From contig CALDSX010000024.1 in NCBI GenBank assembly GCA_937924445.1, positions 1 through 32,837 on the forward strand: a stretch of 32,837 nucleotides of DNA, read 5' to 3'. This document shows, one piece after another, positions 8,008 to 15,377 of the stretch. Source of the stretch: an uncultured Chthoniobacterales bacterium (lineage in GTDB: Bacteria > Verrucomicrobiota > Verrucomicrobiia > Chthoniobacterales > CALDSX01). The notes beneath the pieces were generated by a model. The model was given only the letters and a program-made list of their open reading frames with translations, searched no databases and was not told the DNA's origin. Both the position numbers and the translations under genes were made by a program. Numbering within the stretch: the stretch's first letter is position 1; each line of letters begins with the position of its first letter.

Positions 8008-9719
8008 CCGCCATGGAACACAAGACTGGCTCTTGCAAGATGTCTTCGGTGCGCAAGTTCCGGTTGTGGTTGTGGGCGGGCGCTGCCTTGGGCTTGGTCT
8101 TGGTCGTAACGGCAGCTTTTGCCTGTCTGACCTATGGATGGGATAAGCCTCTCCTCGGCCCGCACGCATTCCGCCAGACGCAGACGGCCATTTCTTCATA
8201 TTACATGGTGCGTCATCCGGAAATGTTTCTACGCTACATAACGCCTGTTCTTGGCAAGCCATGGGAAATTCCGATGGAAGTTCCGTATTATCAATGGCTA
8301 GTGGCACGGTGGCACACACTTACGGGTATGCCTTTGGATGCAGCGGGGCGGTTTGTCTCCGTTTTTTTCCTCCTGGCATGTCTGTGGCCAATAACGTTGC
8401 TGATGCGCGCGTTAGGCACCCCTTGGGCCGGTGTTTGGGTCTCGTGGTGTTTAATCCTCTCCAGCCCGCTCTATTTATTCTGGAGCAATGCGTTTCTGAT
8501 CGAGAGCACAGGGTTATTTTTGGTCCTTGGAATGACCGCTTTTCTCACAAGAGCCCTCCGGCATCAATCCCCCTGGGATGCTGCCGTCGCGTTTTTGTTT
8601 GGGCTATTGGCGATTACCTGTAAGGCCACAACCTGGGCCATTGCGGCTGGGGCTTCACTCCTTCTCATCTTCTATCTGATTGGGCGGGAGAATCTATTGT
8701 CGGCAGTGAGAAATCCGCTTGCATCGCTGCGCGGGCCCAAGCTGCGTCTGTGGATGGTTGCCCTCCTTTGTGCCGTCTCGCTTGCTCTATGTTTTATTGT
8801 CGGGAAAATGTGGTTAGACTTTGCCGATAAGATAAAAAGCAAAAACATATTTGCGCGGGAACTTATCATCGCAAACTCCGAAAACCAAAAACGCTGGAAT
8901 TACGGCACGCTGGAACAGAAACTTGACCCGGCTACCTGGCAAGGAATTGGTCGGCACATTGCCAGCCAGCTTACTCCTGAAGCGCCTCTTGTTGGGAGCA
9001 TTTTCCTCCCTGCCGTTCTGATGATTTCCCTGGTTTTTGCACGTGGCAGGCGGCTAGTGCCGCTTATTTTCCTGGCCGTTTTTGCAGCTGGCCCCTTGGT
9101 TTTTACAAACCTTTATTTCGAGCACAGTTATTACTGGATGGCGAACGGAGTCTGGCTTTTGCTCGCTGCGGGAGATGTGGCAGGGCGTCTTTTGTCGTTC
9201 CCGAAAGTCCCGCTTGGGGGAGATAAAAAAAACGTTGCTTCGGTCTGGCTTGCGAGATCGGCCGTTACCCTCACAGTCGTTTTAACGCTAATTCTTAGTG
9301 GGTTCGCGCAGTGGCGACGCATTTATTTTCCGATCCTGCAAAATCTGCCTTCGCAAGCGAGCCTAGCGAAGGCGTTTATCGAACCAGCACAGAAAACTGT
9401 GCTACCCGGTAGAACGCTGTTGGTGCTTGGTCACGATTGGAACCCGGCCATTCTATATTATGCTGAGCGCAAAGGAATCGCTTTTCCAACAGCTCCGTGG
9501 ATTCCTTTTCCGTGTCGTCAGCTCGATGAGGCACTTGGCCGCTTTGAGGAGGCAGAAGAACTGGGTGGAGTTCTTGTTGGCGGCACTTTTCTCAATACCG
9601 AATTCAGGCAGGCCGTCGAGGCCTTCCTCGCGCAAATCGGGGCTGCGCCACCACCCGTACAGACACCCTTTGGCCTGCTTTTCCGTGTTCAAAGCGGGCG
9701 TGACAAAACCCGCTTTTGA
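8004..9719 (+). CDS. GT39/ArnT-like polytopic membrane glycosyltransferase
   Basis: The product is about 571 residues, with an N-terminal membrane helix, then the loop motif 'GPHAFRQTQTA' at about residues 52-62, then at least ten further hydrophobic segments and a C-terminal periplasmic domain. The 'HxFRQxQTA' loop is a hallmark of a large GT-C group that uses polyprenyl-phosphate-linked sugars on the outer face of the inner membrane. Donor and acceptor are unknown. It opens the + strand glycan gene run, so transfer of a sugar to a surface polymer or lipid is likely. Start choice: ATG at 8004 (ATGA overlap with the upstream small frame) is preferred. TTG at 7992 and ATG at 8040 are alternatives, and none has a strong ribosome binding site. 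A terminator-like hairpin spans the stop codon. Confidence 0.8.
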   Translation: MTAMEHKTGSCKMSSVRKFRLWLWAGAALGLVLVVTAAFACLTYGWDKPLLGPHAFRQTQTAISSYYMVRHPEMFLRYITPVLGKPWEIPMEVPYYQWLVARWHTLTGMPLDAAGRFVSVFFLLACLWPITLLMRALGTPWAGVWVSWCLILSSPLYLFWSNAFLIESTGLFLVLGMTAFLTRALRHQSPWDAAVAFLFGLLAITCKATTWAIAAGASLLLIFYLIGRENLLSAVRNPLASLRGPKLRLWMVALLCAVSLALCFIVGKMWLDFADKIKSKNIFARELIIANSENQKRWNYGTLEQKLDPATWQGIGRHIASQLTPEAPLVGSIFLPAVLMISLVFARGRRLVPLIFLAVFAAGPLVFTNLYFEHSYYWMANGVWLLLAAGDVAGRLLSFPKVPLGGDKKNVASVWLARSAVTLTVVLTLILSGFAQWRRIYFPILQNLPSQASLAKAFIEPAQKTVLPGRTLLVLGHDWNPAILYYAERKGIAFPTAPWIPFPCRQLDEALGRFEEAEELGGVLVGGTFLNTEFRQAVEAFLAQIGAAPPPVQTPFGLLFRVQSGRDKTRF

Positions 9720-9720
9720 A
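9688..9720 (+). terminator. terminator-like hairpin over the stop of the GT39 gene
   Basis: The left arm TTCAAAGCGGG (9688-9698) pairs with the right arm CCCGCTTTTGAA (9709-9720), with one bulged T and a loop of about 10 nt. The core AAAGCGGG/CCCGCTTT is perfect and ends in a run of four T. The hairpin overlaps the TGA of the upstream gene and would separate it from the GHMP kinase 240 bp downstream. The T tract is short, so efficiency is uncertain. Confidence 0.45.
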
Positions 9721-9959
9721 CTCGCAATTAGAGACGATCCCAGACAAGTCGACCTTTTTGACCGGAGAGGCAGAATCTCTGCCAGGGAGAAGATTGTTGA
9801 ATTTCGTTTTCATCTTCCGTTTTTCAACCTTAGCAATTTGCTCCTCTCTGCGGCAGGTGCGGGTATTCCGTTTTTCGCGACGGCGTTTGCCATTTTACTA
9901 AACAACGCCAAAATAACTTGCGAAGTTGACCCGCGAAGGGTAAACGCGCCACCGGCATC

Positions 9960-10988
9960 ATGATCATCTCTAGAACGCCCTTCAGAATCTCGTTTTTCGG
10001 AGGAGGCTCCGATTATCCTGTCTGGTATTTGCGCTACGGTGGAGCGGTGCTCTCGACCGCGATAGATAAATTCTGCTATCTGACCTGTCGTTATTTGCCG
10101 CCATTTTTCGAACATAAATTTCGTATTCTTTACTCGAAGATCGAAATGACCCAAGCGGCGACGGAAATCCAGCACCCTGCTGTGCGCGGAGCACTTCAGA
10201 TGATGGGTATAGAGCGTGGGCTTGAGATTCATCATGACGGCGATTTGCCGGCGCGCAGCGGCATGGGATCAAGTTCCTCGTTCGCGGTTGGCCTGCTGCA
10301 TGTGCTTCATGCGCTTGAGGGGCGAATGGCGAGTCGCGAGGTTTTAGCGCGCGAGGCGATTCATCTTGAACAGAATGTGCTGAAGGAAACAGTAGGCTCA
10401 CAGGATCAAATTGCCGCCGCTTTTGGTGGCTTCAATGCGATTAGATTCCGCCCTGACGGCCTGTTTGCGGTTGAGCCAGTTTACCTTCCTCCCGAACGTC
10501 TGGTTCAGTTTAAATCGCATCTTCTACTATTCTTCACCGGACTTTCCCGTCTTTCGAGTGAGATTGCGGAAAAGATCGTCGCATCTATTCCGGCTAAGGA
10601 GAACTCAATTCGACGATTTATTGAGATGGTTGACGAGGCGTTGGGTATACTTGCGAATGGCAATCTAGAGGATTTCGGTCGCCTCCTTGACGAGGCATGG
10701 CAGCGGAAGCGGGCGCTTAGCGAGGTCGTTACAAATTCGACGATTGACGAGGCCTATGAAGCAGCCAAAACAGCTGGGGCCTTAGGCGGTAAACTTCTGG
10801 GGGCTGGCGGGGGCGGTTTTCTTTTGATCTTTGCCCCTCCTGAGCGGCACGGCTCCGTCAGAGCAGCTCTTTCATCGCTGTTGCATGTGCCGTTTGATTT
10901 TGAGCCCGCCGGAAGTCAGATCATTTTCTATGATCCCGAGCAAGACTACGAACAAGCGGAGTTTGTTTTTGGGAGAAACCAGAGATGA
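9960..10988 (+). CDS. GHMP sugar kinase, D-glycero-D-manno-heptose-7-phosphate kinase type
   Basis: A 342-residue GHMP-superfamily kinase. Visible motifs are the N-terminal 'SRTPFRISFFGGGSDYP' (residues 4-20), typical of HddA/FkbP-like sugar kinases, the ATP-binding glycine/serine loop 'PARSGMGSSSSFA' at 97-109, and the C-terminal 'GGKLLGAGGGGF' at 276-287. HddA phosphorylates heptose-7-phosphate at C1 on the way to GDP-heptose. Close relatives act on other C1 positions, such as fucose. The substrate therefore cannot be fixed from sequence. It is followed after 93 bp by the 3-dehydratase-like PLP enzyme, which suggests a shared nucleotide-sugar pathway. The guanylyltransferase and phosphatase usually found with hddA are absent from the window. 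Confidence 0.85.
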   Translation: MIISRTPFRISFFGGGSDYPVWYLRYGGAVLSTAIDKFCYLTCRYLPPFFEHKFRILYSKIEMTQAATEIQHPAVRGALQMMGIERGLEIHHDGDLPARSGMGSSSSFAVGLLHVLHALEGRMASREVLAREAIHLEQNVLKETVGSQDQIAAAFGGFNAIRFRPDGLFAVEPVYLPPERLVQFKSHLLLFFTGLSRLSSEIAEKIVASIPAKENSIRRFIEMVDEALGILANGNLEDFGRLLDEAWQRKRALSEVVTNSTIDEAYEAAKTAGALGGKLLGAGGGGFLLIFAPPERHGSVRAALSSLLHVPFDFEPAGSQIIFYDPEQDYEQAEFVFGRNQR

Positions 10989-11081
10989 TCGTTCGTTATA
11001 CGGGAGTATCTATTTGTAATTTGTAAAATGACATTTTAGATGCCACGCCGCATAAAAGAAATGAACTAAGCCCTCAGTCAG

Positions 11082-12263
11082 ATGAATTCTTTTCCCCAAC
11101 TCGACTGGCCTCTCATGCGCAATAACATCACACGCTCGGATTTGGATGCGGTGATCACGTTTTTGCAACAGGAAGATCCGATCCTTACGCAATCTAAAAA
11201 TGTCGCTGCTTTCGAGCAGGAGTGGTCTGCGTGGTTAGGGGTTCGGCACAGTCTTTTTGTAAACTCCGGGTCGTCTGCTAACGATATTACAATGCTGGCC
11301 TTGCGAGAGTTACGCGGTTCTGGTGAGGTCATTGTGCCTCCGTTAACGTGGGTGTCTGATATTGCCAGTGTCCTGCACGCGGGCTTCAAACCGGTTTTTG
11401 CAGACATCAATCCTCGCACAATCGGAATGGATAGCGCTGAGGTCATCCGCAAAATGTCCGCAAACACCCGTGCGGTGTTCCTCACCCATATCTTGGGTTA
11501 CAACGCCCTTGATGACCAGTTGCTCGAGGCCTGTGCCGAACGCGGCATCCCGCTCATCGAGGATGTTTGCGAGTCGCACGGAGCAAAGTTTAAAGATCGA
11601 AAGTGCGGCACCTTCGGCTGGGCATCGAATTTCTCCTTCTACTATGCCCATCATATGAGCACGATTGAGGGTGGGATGATTTGCAGTAATGACGACGAAT
11701 TTATAGAGGTCTGTCGTGTCTTGCGCTCACACGGCATGGTGCGGGAGTCGCGTAATGAGGCCTTTAAACGTGGCTATGCGGATGCCTATCCAGATTTAAC
11801 TCCCACATTCATTTTTGCATACCCGGCACATAACATGCGCTCCACCGAAATCAATGCGGTGATTGGGCGTTCGCAGCTCAGTCGTCTCGATGCGAACAAC
11901 ATCATTCGCACTCGGAATTTGATAAGATTCCTAAATGGTTTGGACCCCAAAAAATTCCGCACTGATTTTGCAGTTGACGGTAGCAGCAACTATGCGTTCA
12001 CTCTGGTGCTTCATGAAGCGAACGATGCCTTGCGAGATAGGTGTATTGAGATGATGACTGCCGCAGGTGTGGAATTCAGACGTGGCACATCAGGTGGGGG
12101 GAACCAACTCCGGCAACCTTATCTTCGCCGAATATTCGGCGAAGAATTCAAAAACTACCCGCAGGTTGAGCACATCCATTTTTACGGATTTTACATCGGG
12201 AACTATCCTGACCTCGAACCCGAGAAAATTGACAGATTGTGCGTGATGCTCAACGCGCTATAA
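11082..12263 (+). CDS. PLP-dependent sugar 3-dehydratase-like DegT-family protein (ColD/RfbH type)
   Basis: A 393-residue member of the DegT/DnrJ/EryC1/StrS fold. The phosphate-binding 'NSGSSAN' is at 61-67, and the Asp that pairs with the pyridine nitrogen is D161 in 'IEDVCESHGA'. At the position where sugar aminotransferases carry the Schiff-base lysine ('SFxxxKxxxxGEGG' context), this protein has H190 in 'SFYYAHHMSTIEGG'. His replacing Lys is the signature of ColD (GDP-4-keto-6-deoxymannose 3-dehydratase) and RfbH/E1, which remove the C3 hydroxyl. The length fits ColD, and there is no added iron-sulfur cluster region as in RfbH. I therefore call a C3-deoxygenation role in 3-deoxy or 3,6-dideoxy sugar synthesis rather than amino transfer. 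The sugar nucleotide is unknown. Two ThDP subunits follow downstream. Confidence 0.85.
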   Translation: MNSFPQLDWPLMRNNITRSDLDAVITFLQQEDPILTQSKNVAAFEQEWSAWLGVRHSLFVNSGSSANDITMLALRELRGSGEVIVPPLTWVSDIASVLHAGFKPVFADINPRTIGMDSAEVIRKMSANTRAVFLTHILGYNALDDQLLEACAERGIPLIEDVCESHGAKFKDRKCGTFGWASNFSFYYAHHMSTIEGGMICSNDDEFIEVCRVLRSHGMVRESRNEAFKRGYADAYPDLTPTFIFAYPAHNMRSTEINAVIGRSQLSRLDANNIIRTRNLIRFLNGLDPKKFRTDFAVDGSSNYAFTLVLHEANDALRDRCIEMMTAAGVEFRRGTSGGGNQLRQPYLRRIFGEEFKNYPQVEHIHFYGFYIGNYPDLEPEKIDRLCVMLNAL

Positions 12264-12278
12264 TCTCACTCTAACTTT

Positions 12279-12292
12279 TCGCTCATGAGCGA
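12279..12292. repeat. 14-bp perfect palindrome
   Basis: TCGCTCATGAGCGA is its own reverse complement and lies 16 bp after the stop of the dehydratase-like gene. It could be an operator half-turn, or the base of a hairpin with almost no loop. It contains the ATG of a weak 75-codon frame (12285-12512). There is no T tract, so I do not call it a terminator. Confidence 0.35.
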
Positions 12293-12514
12293 CACACTCT
12301 CAGCCGATTGGGTCGAGGTTTATATAATTTTTTTTTCCGAGATGAGGCATCTTGCCAAGGAGAGGCCCTTTCCTCTGCGGCGTGGGGCTGGGCGCGATGA
12401 AGGAAACTTATGTGATGTGATTTCAGATAACTTCCCTCCAGAGCCTCTGGTGCAAGGGGAATGCGATATTAATCCTGCCCAGTTCTCGAAAAGAACCGGC
12501 GTATATTTTTAAGC
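12293..12514. other. spacer with weak open frame
   Basis: Part of the 416-bp gap between the dehydratase-like gene and the ThDP alpha subunit. A 75-codon ATG frame (12285-12512) covers it but has no ribosome binding site and an unconvincing composition. It is in the same frame as the small ORF at 12528-12683, separated only by one TAA at 12510-12512. The whole could therefore be the remains of one roughly 130-codon gene. Confidence 0.35.
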
Positions 12515-12520
12515 GGAGAG
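12515..12520 (+). promoter_or_regulatory. ribosome binding site GGAGAG
   Basis: GGAGAG lies 7 nt before the GTG at 12528. This is the clearest Shine-Dalgarno match in the gap and is the reason for proposing a small gene there. Confidence 0.4.
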
Positions 12521-12527
12521 TCTAATC

Positions 12528-12683
12528 GTGAATCTTTTAACCGACTCTCTCATTTCAGGAAAAACTCTCTCTGTTTTTGGCGAGCGAAATAAATGGATGG
12601 AACCCTGCAAAGCTCTTTGCGCCGATGAGAAAAAACCAGCGTTACATAGCGATGGGTCGTTTAAAGAAATCACGTTCTTATGA
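12528..12683 (+). CDS. small 51-codon ORF coupled to ThDP alpha subunit, unrecognised
   Basis: The GTG start is preceded at good spacing by GGAGAG, and the TGA stop overlaps the ATG of the next gene (ATGA at 12680-12683), the signature of translational coupling. The 51-residue product is mixed polar/hydrophobic ('SGKTLSVFGERNKWMEPC' in the middle, two Cys, no membrane helix). I do not recognise a family. Its upstream frame is interrupted by one TAA from a 75-codon open frame, so it may be the tail of a decayed gene rather than a real small protein. Position suggests either a leader that sets translation of the ThDP enzyme or a small accessory subunit. Confidence 0.38.
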   Translation: MNLLTDSLISGKTLSVFGERNKWMEPCKALCADEKKPALHSDGSFKEITFL

Positions 12684-13291
12684 ATACTCTAACAGTCTCC
12701 CAACTTATTGCCTTCGAGGAAGAGATCGCACGTGAATTCAATGCGGGTAAGATTCGTGCCCCGATCCACCTTTATTTTGGCAATGAAGAGGAAATTATCA
12801 GCGTTTTTCGCAGAATTCGGCCCCAGGACTGGGTTCTTTGTTCGTGGCGCAGCCACTACCAATGCCTTCTTAAAGGAGTGCCGCCGGACCTGCTGAAGAG
12901 TGAAATTATGGCAGGGCGCTCTATCTCCCTTTGCTTTCCAGAATACCGGATTTTTAGCTCTGCGATCGTCGGAGGAGTTCTACCGATTGCCACCGGCATT
13001 GCCCTAGGCATTTGTCGCACAGGTGAAGATGCCCGGGTGTATTGTTTTATGGGTGAAATGACCGCTGAAACGGGGATTGCTCATGAATGCGTTAAATATT
13101 GCAGAAATCAGCAGCTTCCAATTACCTGGATTATTGAAGACAACGGCAAGTCAGTCTGCACAGACACCAAGAAAGCATGGGGCATCGAGGCGCATTGGTG
13201 GGAAAAGGAGTCATCTGCGGAGGATGTGATTCACTATAAATACCAATCCAAATATCCGCATGCCGGAGCGGGTATTCGTGTGCAATTTTAG
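12680..13291 (+). CDS. minimal ThDP-dependent enzyme, alpha (PP-binding) subunit
   Basis: A 203-residue protein that matches the diphosphate-binding half of transketolase/E1-type thiamine-diphosphate enzymes: 'WRSHYQCLLKG' (56-66), 'GGVLPIATGIALG' (98-110), then the cofactor motif at 125-155. In place of the canonical GDG the motif begins G125-E126-M127 and ends at N155 ('IIEDNGKSVCT'). Glu therefore occupies the position of the Mg2+-ligand Asp. It is much shorter than E1 alpha of pyruvate dehydrogenase (roughly 350-400). The partner gene 13 bp downstream encodes the pyrimidine-binding half. The family occurs in glycan loci; a likely role is transfer of a C2 unit (as YerE does on a keto-sugar) or a decarboxylation feeding the pathway. 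The reaction is not established. The start overlaps the upstream stop. Confidence 0.8.
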   Translation: MNTLTVSQLIAFEEEIAREFNAGKIRAPIHLYFGNEEEIISVFRRIRPQDWVLCSWRSHYQCLLKGVPPDLLKSEIMAGRSISLCFPEYRIFSSAIVGGVLPIATGIALGICRTGEDARVYCFMGEMTAETGIAHECVKYCRNQQLPITWIIEDNGKSVCTDTKKAWGIEAHWWEKESSAEDVIHYKYQSKYPHAGAGIRVQF

Positions 13292-13303
13292 ACTTTAGCC
13301 TCT

Positions 13304-13840
13304 ATGAATTATTTTGAGCAATTAAAACGCAGTATGGAATGGTTGGCTGAAGATCCGCGCACAGTTTTTATAGGTCAAGCGGTTGAGGTTCCTGGAACAG
13401 CCATGAGCAATACTGTCAAAGATATCCCTCTTGAGCGCCGAATTGAGCTCCCTGTTGCCGAAGAAATGCAAATGGGCATGACAATAGGACTCGCTCTGCA
13501 AGGTCAAATTCCCGTCTCAATCTATCCGCGCTGGAACTTTCTTCTCCTTGCGGTAAACCAACTTGTAAACCACCTCGACAAGCTTTCAGTAATGTCCAAC
13601 GGGCGGATCCATGCAAAAGCCATTATTCGCACGGGAATTGGCTCAGTTCGCCCGCTTCATCCCCAGCACCAACACATCGGAGATTTCACCGAAGCGTTCC
13701 GTCTGATGTGTTCAACGGTGGAAGTCATCCGTGTGGATGAACCGGATCAAATCTTTCCGGCCTACCAGAAAGCCCTGCTCAGGGACGACGGCCGCAGCAC
13801 CCTAATTGTCGAATGGGGTGATTATTACAACGAAAAGTAA
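13304..13840 (+). CDS. minimal ThDP-dependent enzyme, beta (Pyr-binding) subunit lacking C-terminal domain
   Basis: This 178-residue partner of the upstream alpha subunit corresponds to the pyrimidine-binding domain of E1 beta/transketolase. The catalytic Glu that activates the aminopyrimidine ring is E53 in 'IELPVAEEMQMGMTIGLAL'. The 'QGQIPVSIYPRWNFLLLAVNQ' segment matches the E1 beta 'G.rPv' region and the helix after it. 'RTGIGS' and 'HPQHQH' provide active-site loop residues. E1 beta proteins are normally about 325 residues, so the entire C-terminal transketolase domain is absent. It ends cleanly at 178, with the radical SAM start 16 bp later, so this looks like family architecture and not a truncation. 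It presumably assembles as an alpha2beta2 enzyme. Confidence 0.82.
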   Translation: MNYFEQLKRSMEWLAEDPRTVFIGQAVEVPGTAMSNTVKDIPLERRIELPVAEEMQMGMTIGLALQGQIPVSIYPRWNFLLLAVNQLVNHLDKLSVMSNGRIHAKAIIRTGIGSVRPLHPQHQHIGDFTEAFRLMCSTVEVIRVDEPDQIFPAYQKALLRDDGRSTLIVEWGDYYNEK

Positions 13841-13856
13841 AAAACTCCCTCTGACC

Positions 13857-15377
13857 ATGCGCCCGCTCGATGTTCTTTTCATTAATGCCGACTCGTCCGC
13901 TGCCGCTTATCAAGAGTTGGCAAAGACTTTTGCCGCAATTGAGCCTCCCACATGGAGTCTACTCCTGGCGCAAAGCTGTCGAGCGAAAGGTTACGGCGTC
14001 GCTATTCTGGATGCGACGGCAGAGCGACTCACCCACGAGCAAACGGTGGCCCGTGCAGGAGAAATCAAGCCTCGTCTGGTTTGCTTCGTTATTTACGGTC
14101 AGAACCCAAACTCTGGCACGACGAACATGATCGGAAACACTGAATGCGCCAGGTTTTTAAAAGAGAGTCATCCAGAAATTCCGATCTGTTTCGTAGGCTC
14201 ACATACGAGCGCTCTCCCCATGGAAGTACTCTCCCTACCCTACGTTGACATTGTTCTGCTCAATGAAGGGGTTTACGCTCTTCACGATTTGCTGGCCAGC
14301 GACCTTGCTGATGATTTACCAAAAATCAAAGGGATCGGCCACAAACACGGAGGACGGCCGGTTCTTAATGAACCTCAGCGCGTTGTCCCGCAAGAGCGCA
14401 TGGATGCCGACATGCCAGGCTACGCATGGGATTTGTTGCCTTACAAGGAAAGGCCGCTCGACCTTTACAGGTCTCACTTCTGGCATGCGGAATTTTCCCA
14501 TGAAAAACGCACGCCTTTTGCCGCTGTTTACACCTCCCTAGGTTGCAAGTTCAAATGCGACTTCTGCATGATCAACATCGTCAACCGCGTGGACAATGCA
14601 GAAGGCGTCGCCTCCGCCCACTCGCCTAACATGCGCTTCTGGTCACCAGAATTGATGCTCTCAGAGTTTGAAAAACTCGCCGAAATGGGTGTTAAGACCA
14701 TCCGCATCTCTGACGAGATGTTTTTCCTCAACAAAAATTACTACGGTCCGTTGGTTGAAAGTCTGGCCGAACGAGATCTTGGACTCCGGATGTGGGCCTA
14801 CTCGCGCGTGGATACCGTCCGCCCACAATTTCTTGAGACCTTCCTCAAGGCCGGCATCGGGTGGCTTGCGCTTGGCATCGAGGCTGGCAGCCAGATGGTA
14901 AGGCAGGAAGTCTCTAAAGGCAGCTTCAAGGATGTTAACATCCGACAAATCGTTGCTTCAACCCGCGAATTGGGGATGAATGTGATTTCAAACTACATCT
15001 TTGGCTTTCCTGACGACAACTTTGAGACCATGCAGCAGACTCTCGACCTTGCGCTTGAGCTTTGCACAGAGATGGCTAACATGTATCCTTGTCAAGCGTT
15101 GCCAGGAAGCCCGCTCTATTACGAAGCCAAGGCCAAGGGTTGGGCATTGCCCTCTTCCTACGAAGGGTATGCATTTCTCTCGTATGAAAGCCAACCGCTG
15201 CCCACCAAGCATCTTTCCGCTGCCGATGTGCTGCGGTTTCGGGACGAAGCCTGGAAGACATATTTTACGCACCAACCTTTCCTCGAACTCGTGGAAAAGA
15301 AATTCGGATCGCTGGAGCGTCAGAATGTTGAAAGCATGGCCGCTATACGCCTGAAACGGAAATTGTTGGGGGATTAG
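13857..15377 (+). CDS. B12-binding-domain radical SAM protein
   Basis: A 506-residue protein with an N-terminal Rossmann-like cobalamin-binding domain (about 1-150: 'LFINADSS', 'LVCFVIYGQNPNSGTT', 'PICFVGSHTSALP') followed by a radical SAM TIM barrel. The [4Fe-4S] ligands are C230, C234 and C237 in 'LGCKFKCDFCMI', with later 'LGIEAGSQMVRQEVSKG' and 'NYIFGFPDDN'. The usual DxHxxG cobalamin ligand motif is not visible, so any B12 would bind without a lower His ligand, as in several class B methylases. Relatives methylate unactivated carbons or rearrange rings. In this locus, C-methylation or another change to a sugar is the natural guess. ATG at 13857 is chosen because it begins the fold; a TTG at 13806 would overlap the beta subunit. 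The stop overlaps the convergent GT2 stop by 4 bp. Confidence 0.86.
   Translation: MRPLDVLFINADSSAAAYQELAKTFAAIEPPTWSLLLAQSCRAKGYGVAILDATAERLTHEQTVARAGEIKPRLVCFVIYGQNPNSGTTNMIGNTECARFLKESHPEIPICFVGSHTSALPMEVLSLPYVDIVLLNEGVYALHDLLASDLADDLPKIKGIGHKHGGRPVLNEPQRVVPQERMDADMPGYAWDLLPYKERPLDLYRSHFWHAEFSHEKRTPFAAVYTSLGCKFKCDFCMINIVNRVDNAEGVASAHSPNMRFWSPELMLSEFEKLAEMGVKTIRISDEMFFLNKNYYGPLVESLAERDLGLRMWAYSRVDTVRPQFLETFLKAGIGWLALGIEAGSQMVRQEVSKGSFKDVNIRQIVASTRELGMNVISNYIFGFPDDNFETMQQTLDLALELCTEMANMYPCQALPGSPLYYEAKAKGWALPSSYEGYAFLSYESQPLPTKHLSAADVLRFRDEAWKTYFTHQPFLELVEKKFGSLERQNVESMAAIRLKRKLLGD

Noticed and set aside
9427-9963. 178-codon + strand frame between the GT39 gene and the kinase
   Set aside because: It overlaps the 3' end of the GT39 gene in another frame for almost 300 bp, and the part beyond it has no conserved features.
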